In this document: positions 36,065 through 45,015 of the stretch, piece after piece | How the letters are laid out: each line of letters begins with the position of its first letter | How positions within the stretch are numbered: position 1 is the stretch's first letter | Assembly: GCF_041154485.1 (NCBI RefSeq) | Contig: NZ_AP028669.1 | Span: 3,162,001-3,226,000, forward strand | Origin: Variovorax sp. V93 | GTDB lineage: Bacteria; Pseudomonadota; Gammaproteobacteria; Burkholderiales; Burkholderiaceae_C | Length of the DNA stretch: 64,000 nt | Direction of reading: 5' to 3' | The notes under the pieces: model-generated | The model's input: only the letters and a program-made list of their open reading frames with translations | Told to the model about the DNA's origin: nothing | Databases searched by the model: none | Made by a program: the position numbers and the translations under genes

Positions 36065-36991
36065 ATGCGGGAGACCGGCCGTTTCGCGCCCTCGCCCACC
36101 GGCCCGCTGCACGCCGGTTCGCTGGTGGCCGCGCTCGCAAGCTGGCTCGACGTGCGCGCGCGCGGCCCCCAGGCGCGCTGGCTGGTCCGCATCGAGGACG
36201 CCGACACCGAACGCTGCCTGCCCGGCATGGGCGAGCACATCCTTGGGCAGCTGGCCGACTGCGGCCTGCTGCCGGACGAAGCGCCGGTATGGCAGACGCA
36301 GCGCTCCGCGCGTTACGAAGCCGCGCTGGCAAGGCTGCAGGCCCTCGGCCTTGCCTACCCCTGCGGCTGTTCGCGCAAGGACATCGACGAGGCGCTGGCG
36401 CGGCTCGGCCGGCCGCACACGCGCCATGGCGAGCGGGTCTACCCCGGCACCTGCCGCGACGGGCTGCACGGCAAGCCCGCACGTGCCTGGCGCTTTGCCA
36501 CCGAGAAGTTCGAATCGGCCCAGCCAGCGCTGGCCTCCGGCGAACTCTGCTGGACCGACCGCCGCCTCGGCCGCCAGTGCCAGGACGTGAGCCGCGAGGT
36601 CGGCGACTTCGTGCTGCGCCGCGCCGACGGCCCCTGGGCCTACCAGCTTGCGGTGGTGGTCGACGACGCGGAACAGGGCGTGACCGACGTGGTGCGCGGC
36701 GAGGACTTGGCCGACAACACCGCGCGCCAGATCCTGCTGCAGCGCGCGCTCGGCCTGCCCACCCCCAGCTACCTGCACACGCCACTGGTGCGCGGCGCCG
36801 ACGGCGACAAGCTCTCCAAGCAGAACGGCGCCACCGCCATCGACACCGCCACGCCCGAAGCCGCCCTGGCCGCGCTCGACGCGGCCGCGCGCGTGCTCGG
36901 GCTGCGCGCCACCACGGCGGCATCCTGCGCGGCTGCATTGGCCGGCTGGGTGCCCGAATGGCGCGATCTCTACAATTCGCGGCCGCAATGA
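36065..36991 (+). CDS. gluQ: Glutamyl-Q tRNA(Asp) synthetase
   Basis: A 308-residue truncated glutamyl-tRNA synthetase. It has the HIGH-type motif in [19 protein letters not shown], the KLSKQNGA (KMSKS-like) motif, and lacks the anticodon-binding domain, as expected for GluQ-RS. Cysteines at CGCS suggest the zinc-binding site. The enzyme attaches glutamate to the queuosine base at position 34 of tRNA(Asp). Its stop overlaps the trmB start (ATGA at 36988), a pairing of two tRNA-modification genes. Confidence 0.94.
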   Translation: MRETGRFAPSPTGPLHAGSLVAALASWLDVRARGPQARWLVRIEDADTERCLPGMGEHILGQLADCGLLPDEAPVWQTQRSARYEAALARLQALGLAYPCGCSRKDIDEALARLGRPHTRHGERVYPGTCRDGLHGKPARAWRFATEKFESAQPALASGELCWTDRRLGRQCQDVSREVGDFVLRRADGPWAYQLAVVVDDAEQGVTDVVRGEDLADNTARQILLQRALGLPTPSYLHTPLVRGADGDKLSKQNGATAIDTATPEAALAALDAAARVLGLRATTAASCAAALAGWVPEWRDLYNSRPQ

Positions 36992-37725
36992 CCTCTTCCG
37001 ACACCGTGCCCCACGATTCCCCGCCGAGCGACGCCGCCGCCGACAAACCGCATCCGCTGCACCGCCGCCTCAAGAGCTTCGTGAAGCGCGCCGGCCGCAC
37101 CACCGAAGGCCAGGCCCGCGCCTTCGCCGAACTGGGACCGCTGTTCCTCATCCCCTACAAGCCCGAGCCGCTCGACCTGACGGCGGCCTTCGGCGGCCGC
37201 GCCGGCCCCACCGTGCTCGAGATCGGCTTTGGCATGGGCGAGGCCACCGCGCACATCGCCACCGTGCTGCCCGAGACCAACTTCCTGTGCTGCGAAGTGC
37301 ACGAACCCGGCGTGGGCGCGCTGCTCAAGCGCATCGGCGAGCAGTCGATCCCCAACATCCGCATCTGCGCGCACGATGCGGTCGACGTGCTCGACCACAT
37401 GCTGCGCCCCGGCTCCCTGGCCGGCGTGCATGTGTTCTTCCCCGACCCGTGGCACAAGAAGCGCCACAACAAGCGCCGCCTGATCCAGCCCGAGTTCGTG
37501 AAGAAGCTCGCCGAGCACCTGCAGCCGGGCGGCTACATCCATTGCGCCACCGACTGGCAGCCCTACGCCGAGCAGATGCTCGAGGTGCTGTCCGCCGAGC
37601 CGCTGCTGCGCAACACGGCCGAAGGCTATGCGCCCAAGCCGGCGTACCGGCCGCTCACCAAGTTCGAGAACCGCGGCATCAAGCTGGGCCACGGGGTCTG
37701 GGACCTGGTGTTCCGGCGCGCCTGA
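36988..37725 (+). CDS. trmB: tRNA (guanine46-N7)-methyltransferase
   Basis: A 245-residue TrmB. It has the SAM-binding motif [10 protein letters not shown] and the TrmB signature [16 protein letters not shown], with the C-terminal substrate motif [12 protein letters not shown]. It methylates G46 in the tRNA variable loop. The N-terminus has a basic extension of about 45 residues, common in betaproteobacteria. It overlaps gluQ by four bases and ends about 100 bases before the binding-protein gene, with a GC-rich palindromic run (37741-37755) between them but no clear T-tract. Confidence 0.96.
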   Translation: MTSSDTVPHDSPPSDAAADKPHPLHRRLKSFVKRAGRTTEGQARAFAELGPLFLIPYKPEPLDLTAAFGGRAGPTVLEIGFGMGEATAHIATVLPETNFLCCEVHEPGVGALLKRIGEQSIPNIRICAHDAVDVLDHMLRPGSLAGVHVFFPDPWHKKRHNKRRLIQPEFVKKLAEHLQPGGYIHCATDWQPYAEQMLEVLSAEPLLRNTAEGYAPKPAYRPLTKFENRGIKLGHGVWDLVFRRA

Positions 37726-37825
37726 AGCCGCGCCATCGGCAGGCCGGCCGGCATCTTTCGCCGCAGCCTTCCCCCTGGGCACCGAAATTGCTACACTTTT
37801 TTACTACTGTTAAAAAAGGTGAGCC

Positions 37826-38986
37826 ATGGACAGTTCTCGCAGGGAATGGCTGGGCAAGGCGTGCGGGGCGCTGCTGCTGGGCAGCGGCGTTCATCTTCCG
37901 GCGCTGTCGCAATCATCGAACCGCGCAGCGGGCGCCCGGGTGGTCGTGCTGGGCCAGTCGGTGCCGCTGACGGGCGCGGCCGGCGAGATTGGGCTGGCGT
38001 TTGCGGCCGGCAGCCGGCTCGCGGTGGCCGACTTCAACGAGCGCAATGCCGCGAGCGGCCTGCAGCTGAAGCTGCTGCAGCTCGATGACGGCTACGACGC
38101 GGGCCGGGCAGCCGCCAATGCGCGCACCCTGCTCGGCGCCGACAAGGCCGACATGCTGTTCGGCTTCGTGGGTACCGCCAGCAGCGACGCCGGCGCCAAC
38201 GTCGCCGCGCAGCAGGGCAGCCTGCTGTTCGCGCCCTTTGCCGCCGCCGACTCGCTGCGCGAGGCCAGCCATCCCCATGTGTTCCACGTGCGCCCCGGCA
38301 TGATCGACGAGGCGCTGAAGATCGTGCGCCAGTGCGCCACCGTGGGCCAGACGCGCATCGCGCTGGTGGGCGATGACGACGCCATGGGCCGCGCCGGCCT
38401 CGCCGCCGTCCAGCAGGCCATCACCGAGCTGAAGCTGCCCGCGCTGGTGGCCTCGGCGATGGTGCCGGCCGGCGCCGACAAGCTCGACGCGGCACTGAAG
38501 ACGGTTCTGCAGCAGTCGCCGCAGGCCATCGTGCTGGTGTCGCTCTCGGGCACCACGGCCAACGCGATCCGCAAGCTGCGCAAGAGCGGCTACAGCGGCA
38601 GCTTCATGGCCTTCTCGATCGTGGGCATCGACCCGCTCTATGCCGAACTGGGCAAGGACATCGGCGGCATCGTGATCTCGCAGGTGGTGCCGTCGCCGCG
38701 GCCCTCGGCCATCCCGATCGTCAAGGAGTACCGCGCCGCAGTCGACAACTCCGACCAGACGCCCTCGTACGAAGGCCTCGAAGGCTTCATCGCGGTCAAG
38801 GTGGCGGGCGAAGCGGTGCGCCGCGCGGGCCGCGGCTTCACCACCGCGAGCCTGCAGCGCGTGATGACCGCCATGACCGACTACGACGTGGGCGGCTTCC
38901 GCGTCAACCTGCGTCCGGGCCTGCGCGATGCCTCGCGCACCATCGACCTGATCAGCATCTCGGCCGACGGCCGCGTATTGCGTTGA
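37826..38986 (+). CDS. ABC transporter substrate-binding protein (branched-chain amino acid type)
   Basis: A 386-residue periplasmic binding protein of the Peripla_BP_6 (LivJ/UrtA-like) family. The N-terminus has a Tat-like signal SRREWLGKACGALLLGSG with cleavage near ALSQSS. No permease or ATPase genes are adjacent, so it is an orphan receptor that either uses components encoded elsewhere or acts in sensing. The ligand is unknown. An AAAAAAGGTGAG Shine-Dalgarno precedes the ATG. The gene ends four bases from the convergent Crp/Fnr gene. Confidence 0.85.
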   Translation: MDSSRREWLGKACGALLLGSGVHLPALSQSSNRAAGARVVVLGQSVPLTGAAGEIGLAFAAGSRLAVADFNERNAASGLQLKLLQLDDGYDAGRAAANARTLLGADKADMLFGFVGTASSDAGANVAAQQGSLLFAPFAAADSLREASHPHVFHVRPGMIDEALKIVRQCATVGQTRIALVGDDDAMGRAGLAAVQQAITELKLPALVASAMVPAGADKLDAALKTVLQQSPQAIVLVSLSGTTANAIRKLRKSGYSGSFMAFSIVGIDPLYAELGKDIGGIVISQVVPSPRPSAIPIVKEYRAAVDNSDQTPSYEGLEGFIAVKVAGEAVRRAGRGFTTASLQRVMTAMTDYDVGGFRVNLRPGLRDASRTIDLISISADGRVLR

Positions 38987-38990
38987 GGCG

Positions 38991-39710
38991 CTATCCGGTG
39001 CTCACCAGCGCCTGCAGCGCATCGAGCGATCGGAGCTCGATGCGTCCGTAGCCCAGCGCGAGCACGCCCTCGTCCGCCAGCGCATTGAGCTCCTTCGAGA
39101 GCGTCTGGCGCGTGACGCCGAGCATCATCGCCAGCGCCTCCTGCGGCAGCATCAGCATGCGGCGCAGGTGCACCGACTGCGTGGCGTCGCCGCGCGCCAG
39201 CACCAGCAGCCGGTGCGCCACGCGGGCACGCAGGCTGCGCAGCGTGGCGTCTTCGGTGAGGCCGTAGAGCATGCGCACGCGCGCGGCCAGCATGGCGGCC
39301 ACCGCGTTGGCAAAGACCACGTCGCGCATCTGCTGGGCAAAGGCCTCGGGCGGCACCACGAGCAGGTCGAGCGCCTCCAGCGCGGTGGCGTCGTGGGTGC
39401 GCGGCGAGCCGTCGATCAGCGTGATCTCGCCGAACCAGTTGCCGGGCTCGAGCACCGCAAGAATGGCCTCGCGCCCGTCCTGCCGCAGCGACGAGATCTT
39501 GATCGTGCCGGCCAAGAGGCCATAGAAGCCGCCGCCGGCAGCATGGATCGGATCGCCCTGGCGGAACACCATTGCGCCGCGCCGCACGTGAATGAGTTCG
39601 GCCGCGCCCAGCAGTGCTTCGCGCTGCGCGCGCGGCATGCTGGTGAACCATGGATTGCGCTCCATCGCAGCGCGGTGCGGGGCGGAAAGACGCGGTTTGG
39701 AAGGCGGCAT
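38991..39710 (-). CDS. Crp/Fnr-family transcriptional regulator
   Basis: A 239-residue regulator. The N-terminal cyclic-nucleotide-binding-like domain (about 18-135) has IHVRRGAMVFRQGD and NWFGEITLIDG; the C-terminal winged helix (about 165-230) has LPQEALAMMLGVTRQTLSKELNAL as recognition helix. It has no four-cysteine iron-sulfur cluster set of Fnr, so oxygen sensing of that kind is unlikely; a cyclic nucleotide or another ligand may bind. It is divergent from an HD-domain gene, and a perfect TGTCAA-N4-TTGACA palindrome lies between them, which fits this family's binding-site type. Confidence 0.88.
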   Translation of the reverse strand: MPPSKPRLSAPHRAAMERNPWFTSMPRAQREALLGAAELIHVRRGAMVFRQGDPIHAAGGGFYGLLAGTIKISSLRQDGREAILAVLEPGNWFGEITLIDGSPRTHDATALEALDLLVVPPEAFAQQMRDVVFANAVAAMLAARVRMLYGLTEDATLRSLRARVAHRLLVLARGDATQSVHLRRMLMLPQEALAMMLGVTRQTLSKELNALADEGVLALGYGRIELRSLDALQALVSTG

Positions 39711-39735
39711 GCGGGGGTTTACCAGAGCCTTGCAT

Positions 39736-39751
39736 TGTCAAATTCTTGACA
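39736..39751. promoter_or_regulatory. Crp/Fnr-type operator overlapping a -35 box
   Basis: TGTCAA-ATTC-TTGACA is a perfect 16-base palindrome 26 bases from the Crp/Fnr start and 63 bases from the HD gene start. The TTGACA half is also a perfect -35 hexamer for rightward transcription; a possible -10 (TACAGT, 39773-39778) is at an over-long 21-base spacing (TCTACA at 19). The site would suit repression or autoregulation. Confidence 0.65.
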
Positions 39752-39813
39752 GTTGAACGTCAAGCCCGGGTCTACAGTGGCCGCTCCCCCCAAAGAACAC
39801 GGAGACGGACACG

Positions 39814-40404
39814 ATGAGCGAACGGGCAGGTTTCAGGAGCATGCAGGAAAGCACGCGCGAAGACTGGCAACTGATCGGCGGCGAGTTCAGGCAGTTCGCG
39901 AGCGGCCTGCCGGCACGCGTGATCAGGCACCTGCAGATCCTCGAAGGCGACTACGGCGGCTTCCCGGTCGACCGCTACACCCATTCGCTGCAGACCGCCA
40001 CGCGCGCGCTGCGCGACGGCCGCGACGAGGAATACGTGGTGTGCGCGCTGCTGCACGACATCGGCGACACGCTCGGCAGCTTCAACCATCCCGACATTGC
40101 CGCGGCCATTCTCAAGCCCTTCGTGAGCGAGGCCAACCACTGGATGGTGCAGCACCACGGCATCTTCCAGGGCCACTACTTCTTCCATCACATCGGCCTG
40201 GACCGAGACATGCGCGACGGCTTCAAGGACCATCCGCACTACGAGCGCACGGCCGAGTTCTGCGCGCTCTACGACAACCCGGCCTTCGATCCCCGCGCCG
40301 AGACGCTGCCCATCAGCGAATTCGAGCCCATGTTGCGGCGCCTGATGGCGCAGCCGAAGCAAAGCATCTACAAGGCCGCCATGACGGAACCGGCCGCGGC
40401 CTGA
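39814..40404 (+). CDS. HD-domain protein (PhnZ/MIOX-like oxygenase family)
   Basis: A 196-residue protein with the HD metal-site pattern spread over the chain: RYTHSLQTA, CALLHDIGDTLG, MVQHHGIFQGHYFFHHIG and ELYDNPAFD-like (here ALYDNPAFDPR). This spacing fits the HD-fold di-iron oxygenases such as PhnZ/TmpB and myo-inositol oxygenase more than phosphohydrolases. No other phosphonate or inositol genes are in the window, so the substrate is open. Divergent from the Crp/Fnr gene and 23 bases before a class II aldolase gene, with which it probably forms an operon. Confidence 0.78.
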   Translation: MSERAGFRSMQESTREDWQLIGGEFRQFASGLPARVIRHLQILEGDYGGFPVDRYTHSLQTATRALRDGRDEEYVVCALLHDIGDTLGSFNHPDIAAAILKPFVSEANHWMVQHHGIFQGHYFFHHIGLDRDMRDGFKDHPHYERTAEFCALYDNPAFDPRAETLPISEFEPMLRRLMAQPKQSIYKAAMTEPAAA

Positions 40405-40427
40405 CCCCCACAAGGAAACCACGCACC

Positions 40428-41195
40428 ATGAACGCAAACACCCAGTCCGAAATCCAGAAGCTCGTCTCCGCCGAGGAGTGGCAGCTGCGCGTCGACCTCG
40501 CCGCCTGCTATCGCCTGGTGGCGCTCTACGGCTGGAGCGACCTCGTCTTCACGCACATCAGCGCGCGCATTCCCGGGCCCGAGCACCACTTCCTGATCAA
40601 CCCCTACGGCCTGATGTTCGACGAGATCACCGCCTCGAGCCTGGTCAAGGTCGACCAGCAGTGCAACAAGGTCATCGAGTCGCCCTACCCCGTGAACCCG
40701 GCCGGCTTCGTGATCCACAGCGCCGTGCATGCGGCGCGCGAGGACATCCAGTGCGTGCTGCACACCCACACCCGGGCCGGCATCGCGGTGAGCGCGCAGA
40801 AGAACGGCGTGCTGCCCATCAGCCAGCAGTCGACCTTCGTGCTGGCATCGCTGGCCTACCACGACTACGAAGGCGTGGCCTTCCGCGACGACGAGAAGCC
40901 GCGGCTGCAGGCCGACCTGGGGCACGCCAATTTCCTGATGCTGCGCAACCACGGCCTGCTGACTTGCGGCAAGACCATTGCGGACGCCTTCCTTTCGATG
41001 TACACCTTCGAGAACACCTGCCAGATCCAGATCGCCGCGCAGTCCGGCGGCGGCGAACTCACGCAGGTGAACCCCAAGATCGTCGAAGGCGTGGGCCAGG
41101 CAATGAAGGTGCAGACCGGCGGCCTGGGCGGGCAGTTCGTCTGGCCCTCGCTGATCCGCAAGCTCGACCGCATCGACGACAGCTACAGGCAATAA
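40428..41195 (+). CDS. Class II aldolase/adducin family protein
   Basis: A 255-residue class II aldolase-type protein (fuculose/ribulose-phosphate aldolase fold, also adducin head). The zinc ligands are HTHTRAG and the later RNHGLL, and the catalytic region VDQQCNKV is visible. It should cleave or epimerise sugar phosphates or similar hydroxy acids through a zinc enediolate. The exact substrate cannot be told. It follows the HD gene after 23 bases, with AAGGAAA as Shine-Dalgarno, and is closed by an intrinsic terminator at 41221-41262. Confidence 0.88.
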   Translation: MNANTQSEIQKLVSAEEWQLRVDLAACYRLVALYGWSDLVFTHISARIPGPEHHFLINPYGLMFDEITASSLVKVDQQCNKVIESPYPVNPAGFVIHSAVHAAREDIQCVLHTHTRAGIAVSAQKNGVLPISQQSTFVLASLAYHDYEGVAFRDDEKPRLQADLGHANFLMLRNHGLLTCGKTIADAFLSMYTFENTCQIQIAAQSGGGELTQVNPKIVEGVGQAMKVQTGGLGGQFVWPSLIRKLDRIDDSYRQ

Positions 41196-41220
41196 GCCGC
41201 GCCGATCCCGGTTTCCACGG

Positions 41221-41262
41221 CTGCCAGTGCCTGCGCGACAGGTACCGGCAGCCATTTTTTTT
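41221..41262 (+). terminator. Intrinsic terminator after the aldolase gene
   Basis: CTGCC (41221-41225) pairs with GGCAG (41247-41251) and CCTG (41230-41233) with CAGG (41239-41242), giving a long imperfect stem, followed by a run of eight T residues (41255-41262). Confidence 0.85.
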
Positions 41263-41282
41263 ATCTGCGCGATGATGCGCAC

Positions 41283-42209
41283 ATGGAACTCCGGCAACTG
41301 CGCTACTTCGTCAAGGTCTGCGAACTCCGCAGCATGGGCCGTGCGGCCATCGAACTGGGCGTGGTCACGTCGGCGCTGAGCCAGCAGATCAGCCGGCTCG
41401 AAGGCGAGCTTTCCACGCGCCTGTTGCAGCGCAGCTCGACCGGCGTCACGCCCACCGATGCCGGCATGGCCTTCCTGCACCAGGCGCAGCTCACGCTGCG
41501 CCATGCCGACGACGCGGTGCGCGCGGCGCAGCAGGCGCGCCTGTCGGGCCATGTGAGCGTGGGCCTCGCGCCCACCACCGCCACCGTGCTCGGCGTGCCC
41601 TTGATGCGGGCGATGCAGGAGCGCTATCCCGAGGTGCGGCTGCACATGGTGGAGGCGCTCTCGGGCCACCTCACGACGATGCTGCATGCGCGCCAGCTCG
41701 ACCTGGCGGTGCTGTTCCAGACCGACACGCCGCGGCGCTGGAGCGTGCTGCCGCTGCTGGGGGAAAAGCTGTTCGTGATCGCATCGCCGAATCTCGCGCA
41801 GCGCCCGTCTGGCGCCAAGGTGCGCCTGTCGCAACTGGCCGAGCTGCCGCTCATCCTGCCCAGCGGCAGCCACGGCCTGCGCGCCACGCTGATGGCGGCT
41901 TTCGCGCGGGCCCGCACCGCGCCGCGCATCGTCGCCGAGGTGGACGGCCTGGCGCTGTTGATGGACGCGGTGCGCGCCGGCCACGGCGCGACCATCCAGC
42001 CCGGCGCCGCCACCGCCCGCCATGACCGCGGCGACCTTCAGCTCACGCAGATCAGCGATGCGCACGTGGGCCGCCACAACCTGCTGGTGAGCCTGTCCGA
42101 CGACGAGCTTTCGCCGGCCGCGCTGGCGGCGCGCGTGGTGCTTGCCGACACCGCCCGCGCCCTGGTGCGCGAAGGGCGCTGGGCCGGCGCCAGTCTTCTC
42201 GAAAACTGA
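41283..42209 (+). CDS. LysR-family regulator next to tcuAB
   Basis: A 308-residue LysR regulator. The HTH is at about residues 5-60 (CELRSMGRAAIELGVVTSALSQQISRLEGEL) and the effector domain at about 90-290. It sits just upstream of tcuA in the same direction, a frequent place for the tricarballylate regulator (TcuR), so it is the probable activator or repressor of tcuAB. No Shine-Dalgarno is seen before its ATG; instead a small palindrome TGCGC-GATGAT-GCGCA (41266-41281) abuts it. Confidence 0.88.
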   Translation: MELRQLRYFVKVCELRSMGRAAIELGVVTSALSQQISRLEGELSTRLLQRSSTGVTPTDAGMAFLHQAQLTLRHADDAVRAAQQARLSGHVSVGLAPTTATVLGVPLMRAMQERYPEVRLHMVEALSGHLTTMLHARQLDLAVLFQTDTPRRWSVLPLLGEKLFVIASPNLAQRPSGAKVRLSQLAELPLILPSGSHGLRATLMAAFARARTAPRIVAEVDGLALLMDAVRAGHGATIQPGAATARHDRGDLQLTQISDAHVGRHNLLVSLSDDELSPAALAARVVLADTARALVREGRWAGASLLEN

Positions 42210-42258
42210 ACACCCGTTGCCTGTTCCGGCCTTTCGCGTGAAGGCCGCGCTCCCTAAA

Positions 42259-42280
42259 GTCTCCTGGATTCCAAGGAGAC
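42259..42280 (+). promoter_or_regulatory. Hairpin covering the tcuA ribosome-binding site
   Basis: GTCTCCT (42259-42265) pairs with AGGAGAC (42274-42280) around an eight-base loop, so the Shine-Dalgarno AAGGAG (42273-42278) of tcuA is paired. The GTG start follows at 42287. It could limit translation until opened by a factor, or be part of a LysR binding site. Confidence 0.5.
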
Positions 42281-42286
42281 CCACGA

Positions 42287-43714
42287 GTGATAGACGTACT
42301 GGTTGTCGGCGGCGGCAATGCCGCGCTGTGCGCCGCGCTGATGGCGCGCGAGGCCGGCGCCTCGGTGCTGCTGCTGGAAGCCTCGCCCAAGGCCTGGCGC
42401 GGCGGCAATTCGCAGCACACGCGCAACCTGCGCTGCATGCACGACGCGCCGCAGGACGTGCTGGTCGATGCCTACCCTGAAGAGGAGTACTGGCAAGACC
42501 TGTTGAAGGTGACCGGCGGCCTGACCGACGAGCATCTCGCGCGCCTGGTGATCCGCGCCTCGTCGAACTGCCGCGACTGGATGCGCCGCCACGGCGTGCA
42601 TTTCCAGCCGCCGCTGTCGGGTGCGCTGCACGTGGCGCGCACCAATGCCTTCTTCATGGGCGGCGGCAAGGCGCTGGTGAACGCCTATTTCCGCAGCGCC
42701 GAACGGTTGGGCGTGCAGATCCGCTACGACACGCCCGTGGCCTCGGTCGAGCTCGACGGCGACCGCTTCGTGGCCGTGCGCACCGAGGCCAGCGAGCGCA
42801 TCGCGGCAAAGAGCTGCGTGCTGGCCGCCGGCGGCTTCGAGTCGAACCGCGAATGGCTGCGCGAGGCCTGGGGCCGGAACGAGCGCGGCGAATGGCCGGC
42901 CGACAACTTCCTCGTCCGCGGCACGCGCTTCAACCAGGGCGTGCTGCTGAAGTACATGATCGGCGCGGGCGCCGACAGCATCGGCGATCCATCGCAGGGC
43001 CACATGGTGGCCATCGATGCGCGCGCGCCGCTCTACGACGGCGGCATCTGCACCCGCATCGATTGCGTGTCGCTCGGCGTCGTGGTCAACCGCGAGGCCC
43101 GGCGCTTCTATGACGAGGGCGAGGACTTCTGGCCCAAGCGCTACGCCATCTGGGGCCGGCTCGTGGCGCAGCAGCCCGGGCAGATCGCATGGTCGGTCAT
43201 CGACCAGAAGGCGGTCGGGCGCTTCATGCCGCCGGTGTTCGCCGGCACGCAGGCGAACACGCTGGGCGAACTGGCGCAGAAGATCGGCCTGGACGAAGCC
43301 ACGTTCGTTCGCACCGTGCAGGACTACAACGCCGCCTGCCGCGTCGGCCGCTTCGACCACACCGCGCTCGACGACTGCCACACCGAGGGCCTTGCGCCCG
43401 CCAAGACGCACTGGGCCCGGCCGATCGACACGGCGCCCTTCCACGCCTACCCGGTGCGCCCCGGCATCACCTTCACCTATCTGGGCCTGAAGGTCGACGA
43501 GACCGCGGCCGTGCGCTTTGGCGGGCGGGCCAGCCCCAACCTGTTCGTGGCCGGCGAAATGATGGCCGGCAACGTGCTGGGCAAGGGCTACACGGCCGGC
43601 GTGGGCATGAGCATCGGCACGGCCTTCGGCCGCATCGCGGGCACGCAGGCGGCACGTGCAGCAAAGAACCTTTCGAAGAATCCCCCGGAGACCGCCCTTG
43701 CAGCAGCTTACTGA
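42287..43714 (+). CDS. tcuA: FAD-dependent tricarballylate dehydrogenase TcuA
   Basis: A 475-residue flavoprotein of the fumarate reductase/succinate dehydrogenase flavoprotein family. It opens with the dinucleotide motif [22 protein letters not shown] and has the substrate/active-site regions typical of TcuA ([10 protein letters not shown] near residues 40-50 and the C-terminal [19 protein letters not shown]). In Salmonella TcuA oxidises tricarballylate to cis-aconitate. Translation starts at a GTG with AAGGAG 10 bases upstream. The 3' end overlaps tcuB by 17 bases. Confidence 0.93.
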   Translation: MIDVLVVGGGNAALCAALMAREAGASVLLLEASPKAWRGGNSQHTRNLRCMHDAPQDVLVDAYPEEEYWQDLLKVTGGLTDEHLARLVIRASSNCRDWMRRHGVHFQPPLSGALHVARTNAFFMGGGKALVNAYFRSAERLGVQIRYDTPVASVELDGDRFVAVRTEASERIAAKSCVLAAGGFESNREWLREAWGRNERGEWPADNFLVRGTRFNQGVLLKYMIGAGADSIGDPSQGHMVAIDARAPLYDGGICTRIDCVSLGVVVNREARRFYDEGEDFWPKRYAIWGRLVAQQPGQIAWSVIDQKAVGRFMPPVFAGTQANTLGELAQKIGLDEATFVRTVQDYNAACRVGRFDHTALDDCHTEGLAPAKTHWARPIDTAPFHAYPVRPGITFTYLGLKVDETAAVRFGGRASPNLFVAGEMMAGNVLGKGYTAGVGMSIGTAFGRIAGTQAARAAKNLSKNPPETALAAAY

Positions 43715-44924
43715 TCTGGTCGCACGCGCCCGTGCGGATGCCGACGGCATCGGCAACGACGCGGCGCGCGTGATTCCCATCGCCCCCGCCCTGCCGCTGA
43801 CCGCCAGCGAAGGCGAGGTCGCGCGCATCCTGCAGATCTGCAACGCCTGCCGCTATTGCGAGGGCTTCTGCGCCGTGTTCCCCGCGATGACGCGGCGGCT
43901 CGAGTTCGGCAAGGCCGACACGCACTACCTGGCCAACCTGTGCCACAACTGCGGCTCCTGCCTGCATGCCTGCCAGTACGCGCCGCCGCACGAGTTCGCG
44001 GTAAACGTGCCGCAGGCCATGGCACAGGTGCGCATGCAGACCTACCACGACTACGCGTGGCCGCCCGCGATGGGGGCGCTGTACAGGAAGGCCGGCCTCA
44101 CGGTTGCGCTGGCACTGGCCGCCGGGCTCGCGCTGTTCCTGGTGCTGGCCGTCGCGATGACGGGTGCCCTGCTGCACGCGCCGCTCGCGGGCAACTTCTA
44201 CGCGATCTTCCCGCACAACTTTCTCGCACTGGTGTTCGGCGCGGTGTTCGCGTTCGTGGTGTTCGCACTGGCGATAGGCGTGCGGCGCTTCTGGCGCGAG
44301 GTGTCGCCGGCACGGGACAACGCGCCGGGCGAAGTGGCCGGCGTGCGCGCCGCGGCCGGCGCCGAGGCTGCACACGATGTGCTGCGCCTCAGGTACCTGG
44401 GCGGCGGCCACGGCGACGGCTGCAACAACGAGGACGACCGCTTCACGCTCTGGCGGCGCCGCTTGCACCACTTCACCTTCTACGGCTTCATGCTGTGCTT
44501 CGCCTCTACCTGCGTGGCAACGCTCTACCACTACCTGCTTGGCCTGCACGCGCCCTATGCGCTCACGAGCCTGCCGGTGCTGCTGGGCACCGCGGGCGGC
44601 ATTGGCCTGGTGATCGGCCCCATCGGGCTGCTGTGGATGAACCTGCGGCGCAACGCAGCGCATGGCGACGTGGCGCAGCGGCCGATGGACCGCGGCTTCA
44701 TCGCGCTGCTGCTGCTCACCAGCGTTACGGGCCTGGCCCTGCTCGCGTGGCGCGACACCGCCTTCATGGCGCTGCTGCTCGCGGTGCACCTGGGCGTGGT
44801 GATGGCGCTGTTCCTCACGCTGCCCTACGGCAAGTTCGCGCACGGCATCTTCCGCTCGGCGGCGCTGCTCAAGTTCGCGATCGAGAAACGGCTGCCCAGC
44901 CGCCTGCAGCTGGGTGCCGACTGA
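43698..44924 (+). CDS. tcuB: Tricarballylate utilization protein TcuB
   Basis: A 408-residue membrane iron-sulfur protein. Two [4Fe-4S]-type motifs are visible near the N-terminus ([11 protein letters not shown] and [17 protein letters not shown]), then six transmembrane segments. In Salmonella TcuB returns the TcuA flavin to its oxidised state by passing electrons to the respiratory chain. The start is taken at the TTG at 43698, which has GGAG eight bases upstream (43687); an upstream in-frame GTG at 43656 is less likely. An intrinsic terminator follows at 44941-44983. Confidence 0.93.
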   Translation: MQQLTDLVARARADADGIGNDAARVIPIAPALPLTASEGEVARILQICNACRYCEGFCAVFPAMTRRLEFGKADTHYLANLCHNCGSCLHACQYAPPHEFAVNVPQAMAQVRMQTYHDYAWPPAMGALYRKAGLTVALALAAGLALFLVLAVAMTGALLHAPLAGNFYAIFPHNFLALVFGAVFAFVVFALAIGVRRFWREVSPARDNAPGEVAGVRAAAGAEAAHDVLRLRYLGGGHGDGCNNEDDRFTLWRRRLHHFTFYGFMLCFASTCVATLYHYLLGLHAPYALTSLPVLLGTAGGIGLVIGPIGLLWMNLRRNAAHGDVAQRPMDRGFIALLLLTSVTGLALLAWRDTAFMALLLAVHLGVVMALFLTLPYGKFAHGIFRSAALLKFAIEKRLPSRLQLGAD

Positions 44925-44940
44925 CATCGCCCCTCACTCG

Positions 44941-44983
44941 AAGCCATCCCGCTGCCGAGCCAAGCGAGCGGGACCGGCTTTTT
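44941..44983 (+). terminator. Intrinsic terminator after tcuB
   Basis: AAGCC and GGCTT enclose a second pair TCCCGCT / AGCGGGA (44947-44953 with 44967-44973), and TTTTT ends at 44983. It lies 17 bases past the tcuB stop, between tcuB and the Bug gene, so the downstream gene needs its own promoter or read-through. Confidence 0.8.
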
Positions 44984-45015
44984 CCGAAGACCACGACAAC
45001 ACCAGGACTCCCGCG

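Noticed and set aside
36971..36976. TACAAT as a promoter for trmB
   Set aside because: It lies in the gluQ coding sequence and trmB overlaps gluQ as ATGA, so translation coupling from the gluQ message is the simpler explanation.
39814..40404. Phosphonate-degradation label for the HD-domain gene
   Set aside because: The family similarity is real, but no phn genes accompany it, so I kept the broader HD-oxygenase-like call.
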